In this document: positions 1-7,565 of the stretch, one piece after another
How the letters are laid out: each line of letters opens with the position of its first letter
How positions within the stretch are numbered: the stretch's first letter is position 1
Source of the DNA: an uncultured Eubacteriales bacterium
GTDB taxonomy: Bacteria > Bacillota > Clostridia > Oscillospirales > Acutalibacteraceae
Length of the DNA: 38,440 nucleotides
NCBI GenBank assembly: GCA_934489735.1
Contig: CAKSSR010000018.1
Span: forward strand, 1-38,440
Direction: 5' to 3'
The notes under the pieces: generated by a model
Database searches by the model: none
The model's input: the letters and a program-made list of their open reading frames with translations, nothing else
What the model was told of the DNA's origin: nothing
Made by a program: the position numbers and the translations under genes

Positions 1-372
1 GGATATCGAATAGAAAAAAGAGGAACATATTACTTAAGTAGGTTGATTTCATCACAGTATGGGATAGAATTTTTAGGGTCAGACTTCAATAAATTGAAAA
101 AAGTATATACAATTTGGATATGCCTAAACGTGCCAGAGGAAAAAGCAGGCACAGCAACAGGCTACAGGATGATAAAAGAGGATTTAATAGGGGAATATCC
201 AGACAGGCCAGAAGATTATGACCTACAGAGAATGGTAATAGCAAGAAAAGTACAAAGAGGAAGTACGAACCAGTACAGACTAAATAGACTTAATTTAAAA
301 TTGAATAATAAAATTAAAAGAAAAGGCTTCAGAGAATTGATAAATCTGAAGCTTTTTTTAACAATCTTTTAC
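1..372 (+). repeat. Direct repeat, copy 1 (372 bp, exact)
   Basis: Bases 1-372 match bases 1019-1390 without a difference that I can find by eye; the two diverge at 373/1391. The offset is 1,018 bp. The repeat holds the 3' part of the PD-(D/E)XK gene and its terminator-like hairpin. The left end is set by the window, so the true repeat may be longer. Confidence 0.9.
321..359 (+). terminator. Rho-independent terminator inside the nuclease repeat (copy 1)
   Basis: GCTTCAGA (326-333) pairs with TCTGAAGC (345-352) and is followed by seven T. The same structure recurs at 1339-1377 in the second repeat copy. Confidence 0.75.
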
Positions 373-405
373 GGTAACACTCCCTCAAGATAGACTCGGC
401 TATGA

Positions 406-433
406 ATTTGTCATAATATATTTGTCATAATAT
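406..433 (+). repeat. Tandem 14-bp repeat
   Basis: ATTTGTCATAATAT occurs twice, head to tail with no spacer (406-419 and 420-433), between the two nuclease copies. There is no evident function; replication slippage or a binding site are both possible. Confidence 0.7.
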
Positions 434-585
434 ATGTATTGAAAAGTAAGAGATTTGTTAAATGATAATGAATTTATGTATAAATAGGTAAAAATATAAA
501 TTAAATAATGCAAAGCTATGTTATAATGAAAATGTAGTGGGCAGGAATTGGAAAGAAAAATTGCTCAAATAAAATGTATTTTAAA

Positions 586-614
586 TTGAAATGTATCAAA
601 ATTTTTGATATAAT
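586..614 (+). promoter_or_regulatory. SigmaA promoter of the PD-(D/E)XK gene
   Basis: TTGAAA (586-591), 17-bp spacer, TATAAT (609-614) with a TG just before the -10. The spacer carries a perfect short inverted repeat, ATCAAAA-T-TTTTGAT, which could bind a repressor. An SD-like AGAAAGG follows at about 623-629. Confidence 0.7.
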
Positions 615-628
615 AAAGAAAGAGAAAG

Positions 629-1432
629 GTGGATTTGAATGTCCAAAAGAGTTTTGAAGGCAAAAAAAGTAAAGCCAAACAATATGAAAGGAAAATTAGA
701 AGAGCATACGATGCAGCAGCAAAGAAGTTGTTGTCAAATAAAAGAGTTTTGGCTAATATTTTAAAGTACTTTACAAAGGAATTTAAGGATTGTACTATAA
801 AAGAGATTATCTCGTGCTTGACATCTGATGCTAAAGTATCAAAAGGACAACAGGTGGATGATAAAATTCGTTTGAGATTGGATAATGCAGGGTCAGAATC
901 GGTATCAGAAAAAGAAGGGACTCGAAGTTTTGACGTAAAATTCAAAGTGAGGTTGCCAAATAGTAATGAAAATGTAGAGATTATAATAAACATAGAGGCG
1001 CAGAACAGCTACAATCCTGGATATCGAATAGAAAAAAGAGGAACATATTACTTAAGTAGGTTGATTTCATCACAGTATGGGATAGAATTTTTAGGGTCAG
1101 ACTTCAATAAATTGAAAAAAGTATATACAATTTGGATATGCCTAAACGTGCCAGAGGAAAAAGCAGGCACAGCAACAGGCTACAGGATGATAAAAGAGGA
1201 TTTAATAGGGGAATATCCAGACAGGCCAGAAGATTATGACCTACAGAGAATGGTAATAGCAAGAAAAGTACAAAGAGGAAGTACGAACCAGTACAGACTA
1301 AATAGACTTAATTTAAAATTGAATAATAAAATTAAAAGAAAAGGCTTCAGAGAATTGATAAATCTGAAGCTTTTTTTAACAATCTTTTACTGTGAGCATT
1401 CCAGAGGGCAGGCTAGTCATAGAATTTTATAA
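629..1432 (+). CDS. PD-(D/E)XK nuclease family transposase (Rpn-like), C-terminally truncated
   Basis: This is a 267-residue frame starting at GTG. Its N-terminal half has the family pattern: Asp102 in the SFDVKF strand and Glu123-x-Gln125 in NIEAQ fit the PD-(D/E)XK catalytic core, followed by the YYLSRL helix. Known members are Rpn-type recombination-promoting nucleases or putative transposases of roughly 300 residues. Here similarity to the third copy (38108-38440) stops after MVIAR, and the frame then runs through a terminator hairpin (1339-1377), so the C-terminus is probably lost. The start is uncertain: the SD AGAAAGG is better placed for an ATG at 639, which lies in another frame. That hints at a small frameshift near the 5' end. 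The gene is probably decaying, although the catalytic residues are still present. Confidence 0.6.
   Translation: MDLNVQKSFEGKKSKAKQYERKIRRAYDAAAKKLLSNKRVLANILKYFTKEFKDCTIKEIISCLTSDAKVSKGQQVDDKIRLRLDNAGSESVSEKEGTRSFDVKFKVRLPNSNENVEIIINIEAQNSYNPGYRIEKRGTYYLSRLISSQYGIEFLGSDFNKLKKVYTIWICLNVPEEKAGTATGYRMIKEDLIGEYPDRPEDYDLQRMVIARKVQRGSTNQYRLNRLNLKLNNKIKRKGFRELINLKLFLTIFYCEHSRGQASHRIL
1019..1390 (+). repeat. Direct repeat, copy 2 (372 bp, exact)
   Basis: This is the second copy of the repeat at 1-372. Perfect identity over 372 bp in otherwise AT-rich, drifting DNA implies a recent duplication or gene conversion. Confidence 0.9.
1339..1377 (+). terminator. Rho-independent terminator inside the nuclease repeat (copy 2)
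   Basis: Same 8-bp stem (GCTTCAGA/TCTGAAGC) and T-tract as at 321-359. It lies within the reading frame of 629-1432, which argues that the last part of that frame is not natural coding sequence. Confidence 0.75.
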
Positions 1433-1519
1433 TAACATTTATGCAGTGTGATTAAAAACACTTAATCATCGCAATTAGTTTCTTAAAGGGAAGCCAAAAG
1501 CTCCCGATACATTTCATAC

Positions 1520-1655
1520 TGAACCTCCCACAACTAAAGTCGCAGGGTTCTTGGGAACTCTCTCCTAACGGAAAGATATTTACCAAGCTATCCCCGTAGT
1601 TCCTACGGTTCTTCCACTAACTCATGACTAAAGTCACGAGTGTGCGTGGTCGTTT
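1520..1655 (-). mobile_element. IS200/IS605-type right-end remnant, orphan omega-RNA-like structure, no tnpB
   Basis: Read on the minus strand, this stretch holds a chain of hairpins typical of the 3' end of IS605-family tnpB transcripts. One is CTCGTGAC-UUUA-GUCAUGAG (1621-1640), one is CCGTAG-TTC-CTACGG (1594-1608), and a CCCUG..CGAC-UUUA-GUUG..GGG stem (1527-1547) is followed by GGAGGTTCA. Two stems close only with G-U pairs in minus-strand RNA, which fixes the orientation. No tnpB or tnpA frame is present between here and rpmF. If the right end lies at about 1520, the guide would be the ~20 nt at 1500-1519. The assignment rests on my memory of clostridial IS605 ends. Confidence 0.55.
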
Positions 1656-1718
1656 CTAATCAATTATATACAATTTCTTTCTCATTATTTACAGGCTCAC
1701 ATTAAAATAATTCATTTT

Positions 1719-1778
1719 ACTACCGATACAAATAGAATTTCTTATCAAAAAGATCAAATTCTCAAAGTATTCGGTAGT
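1719..1778 (-). terminator. Long hairpin just downstream of rpmF
   Basis: ACTACCGA (1719-1726) pairs with TCGGTAGT (1771-1778), and AGAATTT (1734-1740) with AAATTCT (1756-1762), with a small ATC/GAT top stem: a ~60-nt three-tier hairpin beginning 6 nt after the rpmF stop. The bases after it on the minus strand are only moderately U-rich, so it may act as a 3' stabiliser or weak terminator rather than a classical terminator. Confidence 0.45.
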
Positions 1779-1784
1779 ATTTTC

Positions 1785-1970
1785 TTAGTCTTCCTTAGCA
1801 ACGACTAACCTACCGTTATAATATCCGCAATTATGACAAACTCTATGAGCAGACTTATACATATTACAACGTGGGCACCTTACAAGTGTTGGAGCTTTTA
1901 CTTTAAATACATTAGAACGACGTTTATTTCTTCTAGCCTTAGAATGTTTTCTCTTTGGTACTATTGCCAT
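1785..1970 (-). CDS. rpmF: 50S ribosomal protein bL32
   Basis: This 61-residue protein starts MAIVPKRKHSKARRNKRRS, the classic basic L32 N-terminus. Two CxxC pairs (RCPRC near residues 32-35 and HNCGYYNG near 46-48) form the zinc-ribbon type of bL32, one of two known L32 forms. L32 is a late-assembling protein of the large subunit near the peptidyl transferase region. An AAGGAGGT SD lies 7-8 nt before the ATG. It follows the DUF177 gene by 91 bp on the same strand, the conserved yceD-rpmF arrangement of many bacteria, and is probably read from the promoter at 2619-2648. Confidence 0.97.
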   Translation of the reverse strand: MAIVPKRKHSKARRNKRRSNVFKVKAPTLVRCPRCNMYKSAHRVCHNCGYYNGRLVVAKED

Positions 1971-2061
1971 TTATGGCACCTCCTTGTTTTTTTATATTTT
2001 TTTCTACAAATGTTTTAAGATATGTTCGACAAATCATAAACGATGCTTACCGATTCATGAT

Positions 2062-2550
2062 TTAATCTATTAACTGTCTAAGAATTTCAAATCTAGGATC
2101 AACCATGCCCTTATAGCACTTACAATTTCCCTCATTAAGATTCTTTCCACAATTAGGACATATACCTTTGCAAGTATCCTTGCACAAAAATTTTGTCGGC
2201 AGTTCAAGCAAGACATCAGACATTATTACATCATATATATCTAGATTAAAATCCTTTGCCTCCACATAATCACATGGCATATTTTCCGAAAGCGACGGTA
2301 CTATTACGTGCGAGAACGAATAATTATACTTCTTATACATATCCGTTGCGCACCTATCGCAAGTAGTATTTATGCCCACTACAACATTTGCACTCATAGA
2401 TACTAATCCAGCATGATTTTCTATTAACAAATCAACATCTAGAGGATCCTCAATGTAACTTCCGTTAACATTTACATCAGAAAAGTCTAGCTGTAGCTTA
2501 AAAGTAACATTGTCACACTCACCCGTGAATACATTTTTTAAATCTATCAT
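2062..2550 (-). CDS. YceD/DUF177 family protein
   Basis: This 162-residue protein has two cysteine clusters: a CDRC pair near residue 77 and a C-terminal CKDTCKGICPNCGKNLNEG segment ending in CKC. This is the standard DUF177 layout, including the ELPTKFLC..CKGICPNCG signature. The family sits upstream of rpmF throughout bacteria. In E. coli and plants it has been linked to 23S rRNA processing or accumulation; the exact molecular role in Clostridia is not settled. An SD-like AGAGAGGG lies about 12 nt before the ATG, and a strong promoter at 2619-2648 precedes it. The gene probably forms an operon with rpmF. Confidence 0.92.
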   Translation of the reverse strand: MIDLKNVFTGECDNVTFKLQLDFSDVNVNGSYIEDPLDVDLLIENHAGLVSMSANVVVGINTTCDRCATDMYKKYNYSFSHVIVPSLSENMPCDYVEAKDFNLDIYDVIMSDVLLELPTKFLCKDTCKGICPNCGKNLNEGNCKCYKGMVDPRFEILRQLID

Positions 2551-2618
2551 AACATGCTCTTACCCTCTCTACGCTTTTTGTGATCAGTTCTACCAACACA
2601 TCAATACCATACTAAAAT

Positions 2619-2648
2619 AGTATATACTTTTTGTCCCCACATTGTCAA
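2619..2648 (-). promoter_or_regulatory. SigmaA promoter of the yceD-rpmF operon
   Basis: On the minus strand: TTGACA (2648-2643), 18-bp spacer, TATACT (2624-2619). This is a near-consensus promoter about 70 bp upstream of the DUF177 start. Confidence 0.8.
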
Positions 2649-2891
2649 GTCCCTCTTTCTCTGTTTTATGCGCCATAAAAATTTCGAATACTTTTTCAAT
2701 TTTTACAATAGTGGGTCCTTAAGTTCAGGTGACATTTCCCTCACATTTATTATCAGACAGCTTCCCCAATCAAAAGCGAGCCATAGATTTTAGTTTGAGA
2801 TCATAGTCTAATGCTTATTCAGCTGTCACATTTACGTTCTATTATATATTATTTTTCAATACGTTTGCCAACCGATTAATAAATGTTCAAA
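2649..2891. other. Intergenic stretch with no gene seen
   Basis: Between the yceD promoter and the terminator of the giant surface gene I see no open frame with an SD site and no strong hairpin. The sequence is AT-rich with a few G/C patches (for example near 2705-2720 and 2760-2785). It may hold degraded coding sequence that I cannot recognise. Confidence 0.4.
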
Positions 2892-2916
2892 TCCGGAGAC
2901 CAATTACATCTCCGGA
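2892..2916 (-). terminator. Terminator of the giant surface-protein gene
   Basis: Minus strand: TCCGGAGA (2916-2909), 9-nt loop, TCTCCGGA (2899-2892), then a T-rich stretch (TTTGAACATTT). The stem begins about 9 nt after the stop codon of the gene at 2925-7481. Confidence 0.75.
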
Positions 2917-2924
2917 CTTTATCC

Positions 2925-5900
2925 TTACGCTTTCATATATCTAAAATAAACATTTGCTTCTTTTACTCCGTAATGACCAGTAATATTAGTTTCTAAATCC
3001 TTTTCATCATTTTTCAATATAATAATGTAATCGCAGCCTTTTTGTTGACCATTTATATCTAAATACCTATTAAAAGTTATTCTTCCTCCGGTTGAGCCCG
3101 GGTTAAACTTTTCACCATTTAGATAATATATTTCTACTCCACTCATATAGTTTTTCATAGAAACATTTGCACCTTCATCTATCTGTATAATATGACTTCC
3201 TGCTGTTCCTGGTCTTTTAGCCGCCGTATCTTTATATTCTGCCTGTGTCCTTTCCTCTATAATTATACCGATGCAACAGGAATTTATATTGAAAGTAGCC
3301 TTAACACTCTTTTCTCCCTCTGTATTATTACTATTTTGATTCTTGTTAAGCTCTTTCGGATCTTTAAAATTAATTTTCGATTCCTTTCGACTAACTACAC
3401 CTGCGCTGCATCTTTTTATATTTCCTCTGTATATAATGCATTCACCTTTGTAAACATCTATTCCAGCTCCACAGTCGCATATTTCTACATTTTCAATGAT
3501 TAAGCCAGCCTTATATTCATTTCCTTCAAGTACTGGAGTACCTTCCATTTGATAAATTCCAGTTGTACAATTTTTCATTGTTCCTCCCTTAACATCCAAT
3601 AACCCGGCACGATATTCCATTCCAGTTCTAGCTCCGTTAATAGTCCCTCCGTTAATTTCTGCTCTTCCTCCATTTACAGAGATTCCTATATTTCTCGCTT
3701 TAATCTCATTGGTACTACCATCTACAGATAAGTCACCATTTTCAACTATTACTGCAGTTCCCTCACTATTTATGTTGACATTCTTTAAGTTCAATTTACT
3801 ATTTGCTTTACTTAGTATTAAACTATTATCTTTTTTCAAGTCTATCGTGCTGTTTTCTATAGTCACTTCTCCATTTCTAATGTCTAGAGAACTTGTACTC
3901 ATACTAAGCTGGCAGCTGCTTATTGTTAACTCACCTTTTTTCTTTAAACCTGTAGGGTCGTCGGTTGCATCTTCGTTATCTATAAGTATATGATTACCAA
4001 TCCGTCCTCCATTTATCGTCAAATTTCCTCCATATATTTTAATTGGTACCTCTATGTTTCCACTATTTACATTCATGGTTCCACCCAGGCTAATTTTAAT
4101 GGTATTATTGCGGCATTCTCCTAGCACGCTGCATTCACAATCACCACATTTCTTACATACTCCATCTCCGTTGCAAGTTGTACACTTTCCTGGGTTAGCA
4201 GTGCAAGTTGTACATCCGCCTCCTTGTCCATTGCAATCTTTGCATTTTCCTGTTCCTTGACAATCTGCACATTCCCCTGTCCCTTTGCACGAATCACAAC
4301 AGCACTTGCATTTGCCTACATGACTACATGTACATCTATCTCTATGCTTTTCATTTAATTTTACTCTACCGCCATTAAAGTCTACATTGCCTCTTACATC
4401 CATATCCCCAAGAACATTTGAATTTCTACTACTAATATTTAAATTCCCATTCTTTTCTACTACTATATTAGTAACTTTTCCTCCAGAAACTTTAACGCTT
4501 CCTCCACTTTTAACTGTCAAATTACCAACTACACCCGCTGAGATAATAGTATTTCCTTCGCTTACCACTTCTTTAAAGCTAGTCAAGTCATCTACAATTT
4601 GAAGTACGCCTCCTTTTGCTACAACAGCAGCAGGGAATACCTTTTCATTTAAAGAAACTATTGTCCCTGAAGGTACGTATATGCCTATTGAAATACAGTC
4701 ATCTTCTTTATCTTTTTCTTCTATATCTTTAAGACCTCCAGCTGTAGCAGAATCTGTACAAAAACCTAGTAATGTAAATTTAACTTTTTTCTCATCAGCC
4801 TTACCGATATTATATTTTTTTAAAACTTCATATATATCTGACTTTTTGCAGCATATCATTGCATTAACCTGTCCTCCCTCGGGATTTTTTATATTTACAT
4901 AGGTATTTACTTTGTCTACAGTGATACTTTCTCCTTTACCATTATTAGTATATTGCACTTCATTTAAAACAATCATAATTCCTGCATTAATAATTATTTT
5001 CCCGCCTGTATTGAATTTTAATTTATCTATATCCCCTTCATTTACGGCAAATGGTTTATTAACTATAACTTCTGATCCGGACTCACCAATTAATTTGTTT
5101 ATAATTGTATCTTCGTTACTAATCTCTGCTGTTGATCCGCTTTTTAATGTCAAATCTGTTATTGTTCCTCCTGTAAAAGATATTTTACTTCCAGAATTAC
5201 CATTAAACGTTGTCACCGTTCCTCCACCTATTGTCACTGTTTTAGTTTTACTAGAATTATTAAAAGTTATTATTTCCCCAGCACTTGTTGCTACCTCTCC
5301 ACTATCATTATTAAACGTCGTTATTGTTCCATTACTTATCGTTACCTTCCCACTATTATTATTAAATGTTGTTATTGTTCCATTACTTATTATTACCTCA
5401 CCATTAACATTATTATTAAGTGCCGTTACTGTTCCATTGCCTATCGTCAACTTTCCACTAGAATTGTTGTTGAGAGTTGTTACTGTTCCTTTCTTTATTT
5501 CAACTGTTCCTTTGGCATTACTTAGAGTCCCTGTTATGCTTCCCCCATCTACTATAGCCGTTCCCTCTCCGCTACTAACTAAATCACTTAATGTACCACT
5601 AGTCATATTAAATGTTCCACTACTATTAAAATTTATAGTACCTATACTAGCATTTCCATCAAAACTCGATGAACCTTCAAAAACGGTGGAAGCTGAATGT
5701 CCTGAAATAGTGCCTTTAACAGAAGTACCATTACAAAATCTAAATGTTCCCGCTCCTGAATTACTATTTATACTTCCAATTGAATTATATCCCGAACCCG
5801 ACTCACAGTATACCGTAGCACTAGTATTATTTCCACTGTAACCACTCTTTATATTTATTGCACCTATTCTATTTACATCTTTCAATGCCTTTTCAGTTAC

Positions 5901-7481
5901 GCCTCCTTCATCTAGCATATTATTTATAACCGCATCAGTTCTTCCATTAATCTCTAAATAATTTTCTATTTGTCCATGATTAAAAATCGTTACCTTTTCT
6001 CTGGTTTTTCCAGATCTATCACTAAGCTTCATTTTTTTTATATTAACTCCGTCTGGTATTGTAATTGTAGTATCTGAAGTTTCAAACACACTGTCAGTGA
6101 TAGACTGCATCGTAGTTTGACCTTTACCAGTATATAATATTGTTGCATTGTTTTTAAATTTCGATGAAAGAACGTCAAACAAGGTCTTGTCTTCACCTTT
6201 ACAAGTCACAATTGTATTTGCCGCAGTTGCTCCAGACTGGAATGATATGCGAGATGTTATTTCCGATGTTAATGAGGTATCATTCAATTTCTTATTATTA
6301 ATTGTAATACTATTTAATTCAACCATTATTCCCTTTTTGACTACCACTTTTCCCTTATTATTACTATCCTTATCACCTATATTTAAAGACTTTATGCATC
6401 CACCTATTATATAAGCTTCGTTATGTAAATTTTTAACCGTCCCTCCTCCTATATTAATTGTTCCTTTTTCGCCGTTAACGCCAAGACTCTCTACTGTTCC
6501 TCCTCTTACTGTTACTTGTCCACAGATATTATCAATTCCTCCATTTAATGACCCTCCATCTATGTTAATTTTTCCAGTAAATCCATCAATTTTATTCGTT
6601 ACTGTTCCACTATATATATTGACTGTTCCCGAACTTGCACCTGCAACAGTTGTTACTACCCCTTTACCATTTAGTATCAAGGTACTATTGCTATTATTAA
6701 CTTTTGTTACCGTCCCACCATTTACTGTTACACTTGCATAAATTGTTTTTCCCCCTCCGTTATTATTTTCCGTATTATTATTAACCGTTGTTACTGTCCC
6801 GCCACTTATTGTCACTGCCCCTCCTATAGTTCCTTTGCTGTTAGATCCATTATTTAATGTTGTTATTTCCCCTCCGGTTACTGTTACTGTTCCCCCTGTA
6901 CCTCCAAGAGTTTCAGTGCTATTTTCTAAAGTTTTTACTTCTCCTTTTTCGCTTACTGTTGCTGTTCCACTTGAGTAATTATTAAGCGTTGTTACTTTTC
7001 CTCCGCTTACTGTCACTTCCCCGTTATTATTAAGTCCTGTTATCGTTCCCCCAGCTACTGTTGCTGTTCCACTTGAGTAATTATTAAGCGTTGTTACTTT
7101 TCCTCCGCTTACTGTCACTTGCCCACCATTATACAATATCCCCATTGTCCCTTCATTTTCTGTTACTATTTTATTTTTTTTCACAGAAACACTTATTGAC
7201 GTAATTGTACCACGATTATGAATGTTAATTTTGTATTTCAAGATACTACTCTTACCAACGATAATATTTAAACTTCCCACGGTAACTCCTGTGTCTATTG
7301 TTAAAGTCACTGATCTGTTGAAAGGAGTAAAAGTAACTGTCAATTTATCACAACTCTCCCTCCAAGTCTCGTCTATGTTTAACATAGACAACTCCCTCAC
7401 TACCTCTTCTTCCGCATTTGCTGGCACAAACGTACTGACTGACAAGAAAAGCATTAAAAAAATCAATAAATATTTCTTCAT
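2925..7481 (-). CDS. Giant secreted right-handed beta-helix protein with DnaJ-like cysteine-rich insert
   Basis: The protein has 1,518 residues from an ATG at 7481, chosen because GGAAAGGA lies 8 nt upstream; an in-frame TTG six codons earlier lacks its own SD. Residues 1-23 form a Sec signal (MKKYLLIFLMLFLSVSTF, then VPANA). Residues ~60-1040 are dozens of degenerate ~16-20-residue turns of the type GGxVTTLNNxSxGxVTIS, a pattern expected of a right-handed beta-helix. Residues 1050-1123 hold 20 cysteines with three clear CxxCxGxG units and a fourth, CTTCNGDG, similar to the DnaJ zinc-finger repeat. Residues ~1130-1450 return to pectate-lyase-like turns. There is no LPXTG, no C-terminal membrane segment and no catalytic motif that I recognise. 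It is likely an extracellular adhesin or matrix-like protein. Function unknown; the beta-helix call is by pattern only. Confidence 0.8.
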   Translation of the reverse strand: MKKYLLIFLMLFLSVSTFVPANAEEEVVRELSMLNIDETWRESCDKLTVTFTPFNRSVTLTIDTGVTVGSLNIIVGKSSILKYKINIHNRGTITSISVSVKKNKIVTENEGTMGILYNGGQVTVSGGKVTTLNNYSSGTATVAGGTITGLNNNGEVTVSGGKVTTLNNYSSGTATVSEKGEVKTLENSTETLGGTGGTVTVTGGEITTLNNGSNSKGTIGGAVTISGGTVTTVNNNTENNNGGGKTIYASVTVNGGTVTKVNNSNSTLILNGKGVVTTVAGASSGTVNIYSGTVTNKIDGFTGKINIDGGSLNGGIDNICGQVTVRGGTVESLGVNGEKGTINIGGGTVKNLHNEAYIIGGCIKSLNIGDKDSNNKGKVVVKKGIMVELNSITINNKKLNDTSLTSEITSRISFQSGATAANTIVTCKGEDKTLFDVLSSKFKNNATILYTGKGQTTMQSITDSVFETSDTTITIPDGVNIKKMKLSDRSGKTREKVTIFNHGQIENYLEINGRTDAVINNMLDEGGVTEKALKDVNRIGAINIKSGYSGNNTSATVYCESGSGYNSIGSINSNSGAGTFRFCNGTSVKGTISGHSASTVFEGSSSFDGNASIGTINFNSSGTFNMTSGTLSDLVSSGEGTAIVDGGSITGTLSNAKGTVEIKKGTVTTLNNNSSGKLTIGNGTVTALNNNVNGEVIISNGTITTFNNNSGKVTISNGTITTFNNDSGEVATSAGEIITFNNSSKTKTVTIGGGTVTTFNGNSGSKISFTGGTITDLTLKSGSTAEISNEDTIINKLIGESGSEVIVNKPFAVNEGDIDKLKFNTGGKIIINAGIMIVLNEVQYTNNGKGESITVDKVNTYVNIKNPEGGQVNAMICCKKSDIYEVLKKYNIGKADEKKVKFTLLGFCTDSATAGGLKDIEEKDKEDDCISIGIYVPSGTIVSLNEKVFPAAVVAKGGVLQIVDDLTSFKEVVSEGNTIISAGVVGNLTVKSGGSVKVSGGKVTNIVVEKNGNLNISSRNSNVLGDMDVRGNVDFNGGRVKLNEKHRDRCTCSHVGKCKCCCDSCKGTGECADCQGTGKCKDCNGQGGGCTTCTANPGKCTTCNGDGVCKKCGDCECSVLGECRNNTIKISLGGTMNVNSGNIEVPIKIYGGNLTINGGRIGNHILIDNEDATDDPTGLKKKGELTISSCQLSMSTSSLDIRNGEVTIENSTIDLKKDNSLILSKANSKLNLKNVNINSEGTAVIVENGDLSVDGSTNEIKARNIGISVNGGRAEINGGTINGARTGMEYRAGLLDVKGGTMKNCTTGIYQMEGTPVLEGNEYKAGLIIENVEICDCGAGIDVYKGECIIYRGNIKRCSAGVVSRKESKINFKDPKELNKNQNSNNTEGEKSVKATFNINSCCIGIIIEERTQAEYKDTAAKRPGTAGSHIIQIDEGANVSMKNYMSGVEIYYLNGEKFNPGSTGGRITFNRYLDINGQQKGCDYIIILKNDEKDLETNITGHYGVKEANVYFRYMKA
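6954..7018 (-). repeat. 65-bp exact repeat within the giant gene, copy 1
   Basis: These 65 bp recur exactly at 7056-7120, an offset of 102 bp (34 codons, in frame). They encode the VSGGKVTTLNNYSSGTATV segment. Identity at the DNA level, against merely similar neighbouring repeats, marks a recent in-frame duplication. Confidence 0.85.
7056..7120 (-). repeat. 65-bp exact repeat within the giant gene, copy 2
   Basis: Second copy of the repeat at 6954-7018, located about 120-140 codons after the start. Slippage here would add or remove 34 residues without breaking the frame. Confidence 0.85.
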
Positions 7482-7521
7482 ATTACATTTCCTTTCCAAA
7501 TAAATTTCAATTTATATCACT

Positions 7522-7565
7522 ATTATGTAATGAAATATAATATTTTTTCAATAGATTTCATTACA
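7522..7565 (-). promoter_or_regulatory. Putative promoter of the giant gene, overlapped by an 11-bp inverted repeat
   Basis: Minus strand: TTGAAA (7551-7546), 18-bp spacer, CATAAT (7527-7522), about 40 bp before the start codon. A perfect inverted repeat, TGTAATGAAAT (7526-7536) and ATTTCATTACA (7555-7565), brackets the -35 and touches the -10. That is a good position for a repressor. A separate perfect 14-bp palindrome TATACATATGTATA lies at 7589-7602. The promoter hexamers are only moderate matches; the inverted repeats are certain. Confidence 0.5.

Larger units (their letters stand above)
1..393 (+). pseudogene. PD-(D/E)XK nuclease family transposase (Rpn-like), 3' fragment, cut by window start
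   Basis: The open frame enters from the left edge and reads Gly-Tyr-Arg-Ile-Glu-Lys, then continues to a TAG at 391-393. The protein is identical to the C-terminal part of the gene at 629-1432, and the DNA is identical over 372 bp. The frame runs straight through a terminator-like hairpin at 321-359, so the last ~20 residues are probably read-through of non-coding DNA and the natural C-terminus has been lost. The family (PDDEXK_2/Rpn-type putative transposases) is abundant and often decayed in Clostridia. The catalytic part of this copy, if present, lies outside the window. Confidence 0.6.

Noticed and set aside
565..993. 142-codon minus-strand frame over the nuclease gene
   Set aside because: It is antisense to the recognisable PD-(D/E)XK frame, with no SD or family resemblance.
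4912..5841. 309-codon open frame on the plus strand opposite the giant gene
   Set aside because: It is an antisense shadow of the repetitive Thr/Val/Gly/Asn codons of the beta-helix gene; no SD, and the peptide is a monotonous Val/Pro/Leu/Thr repeat.
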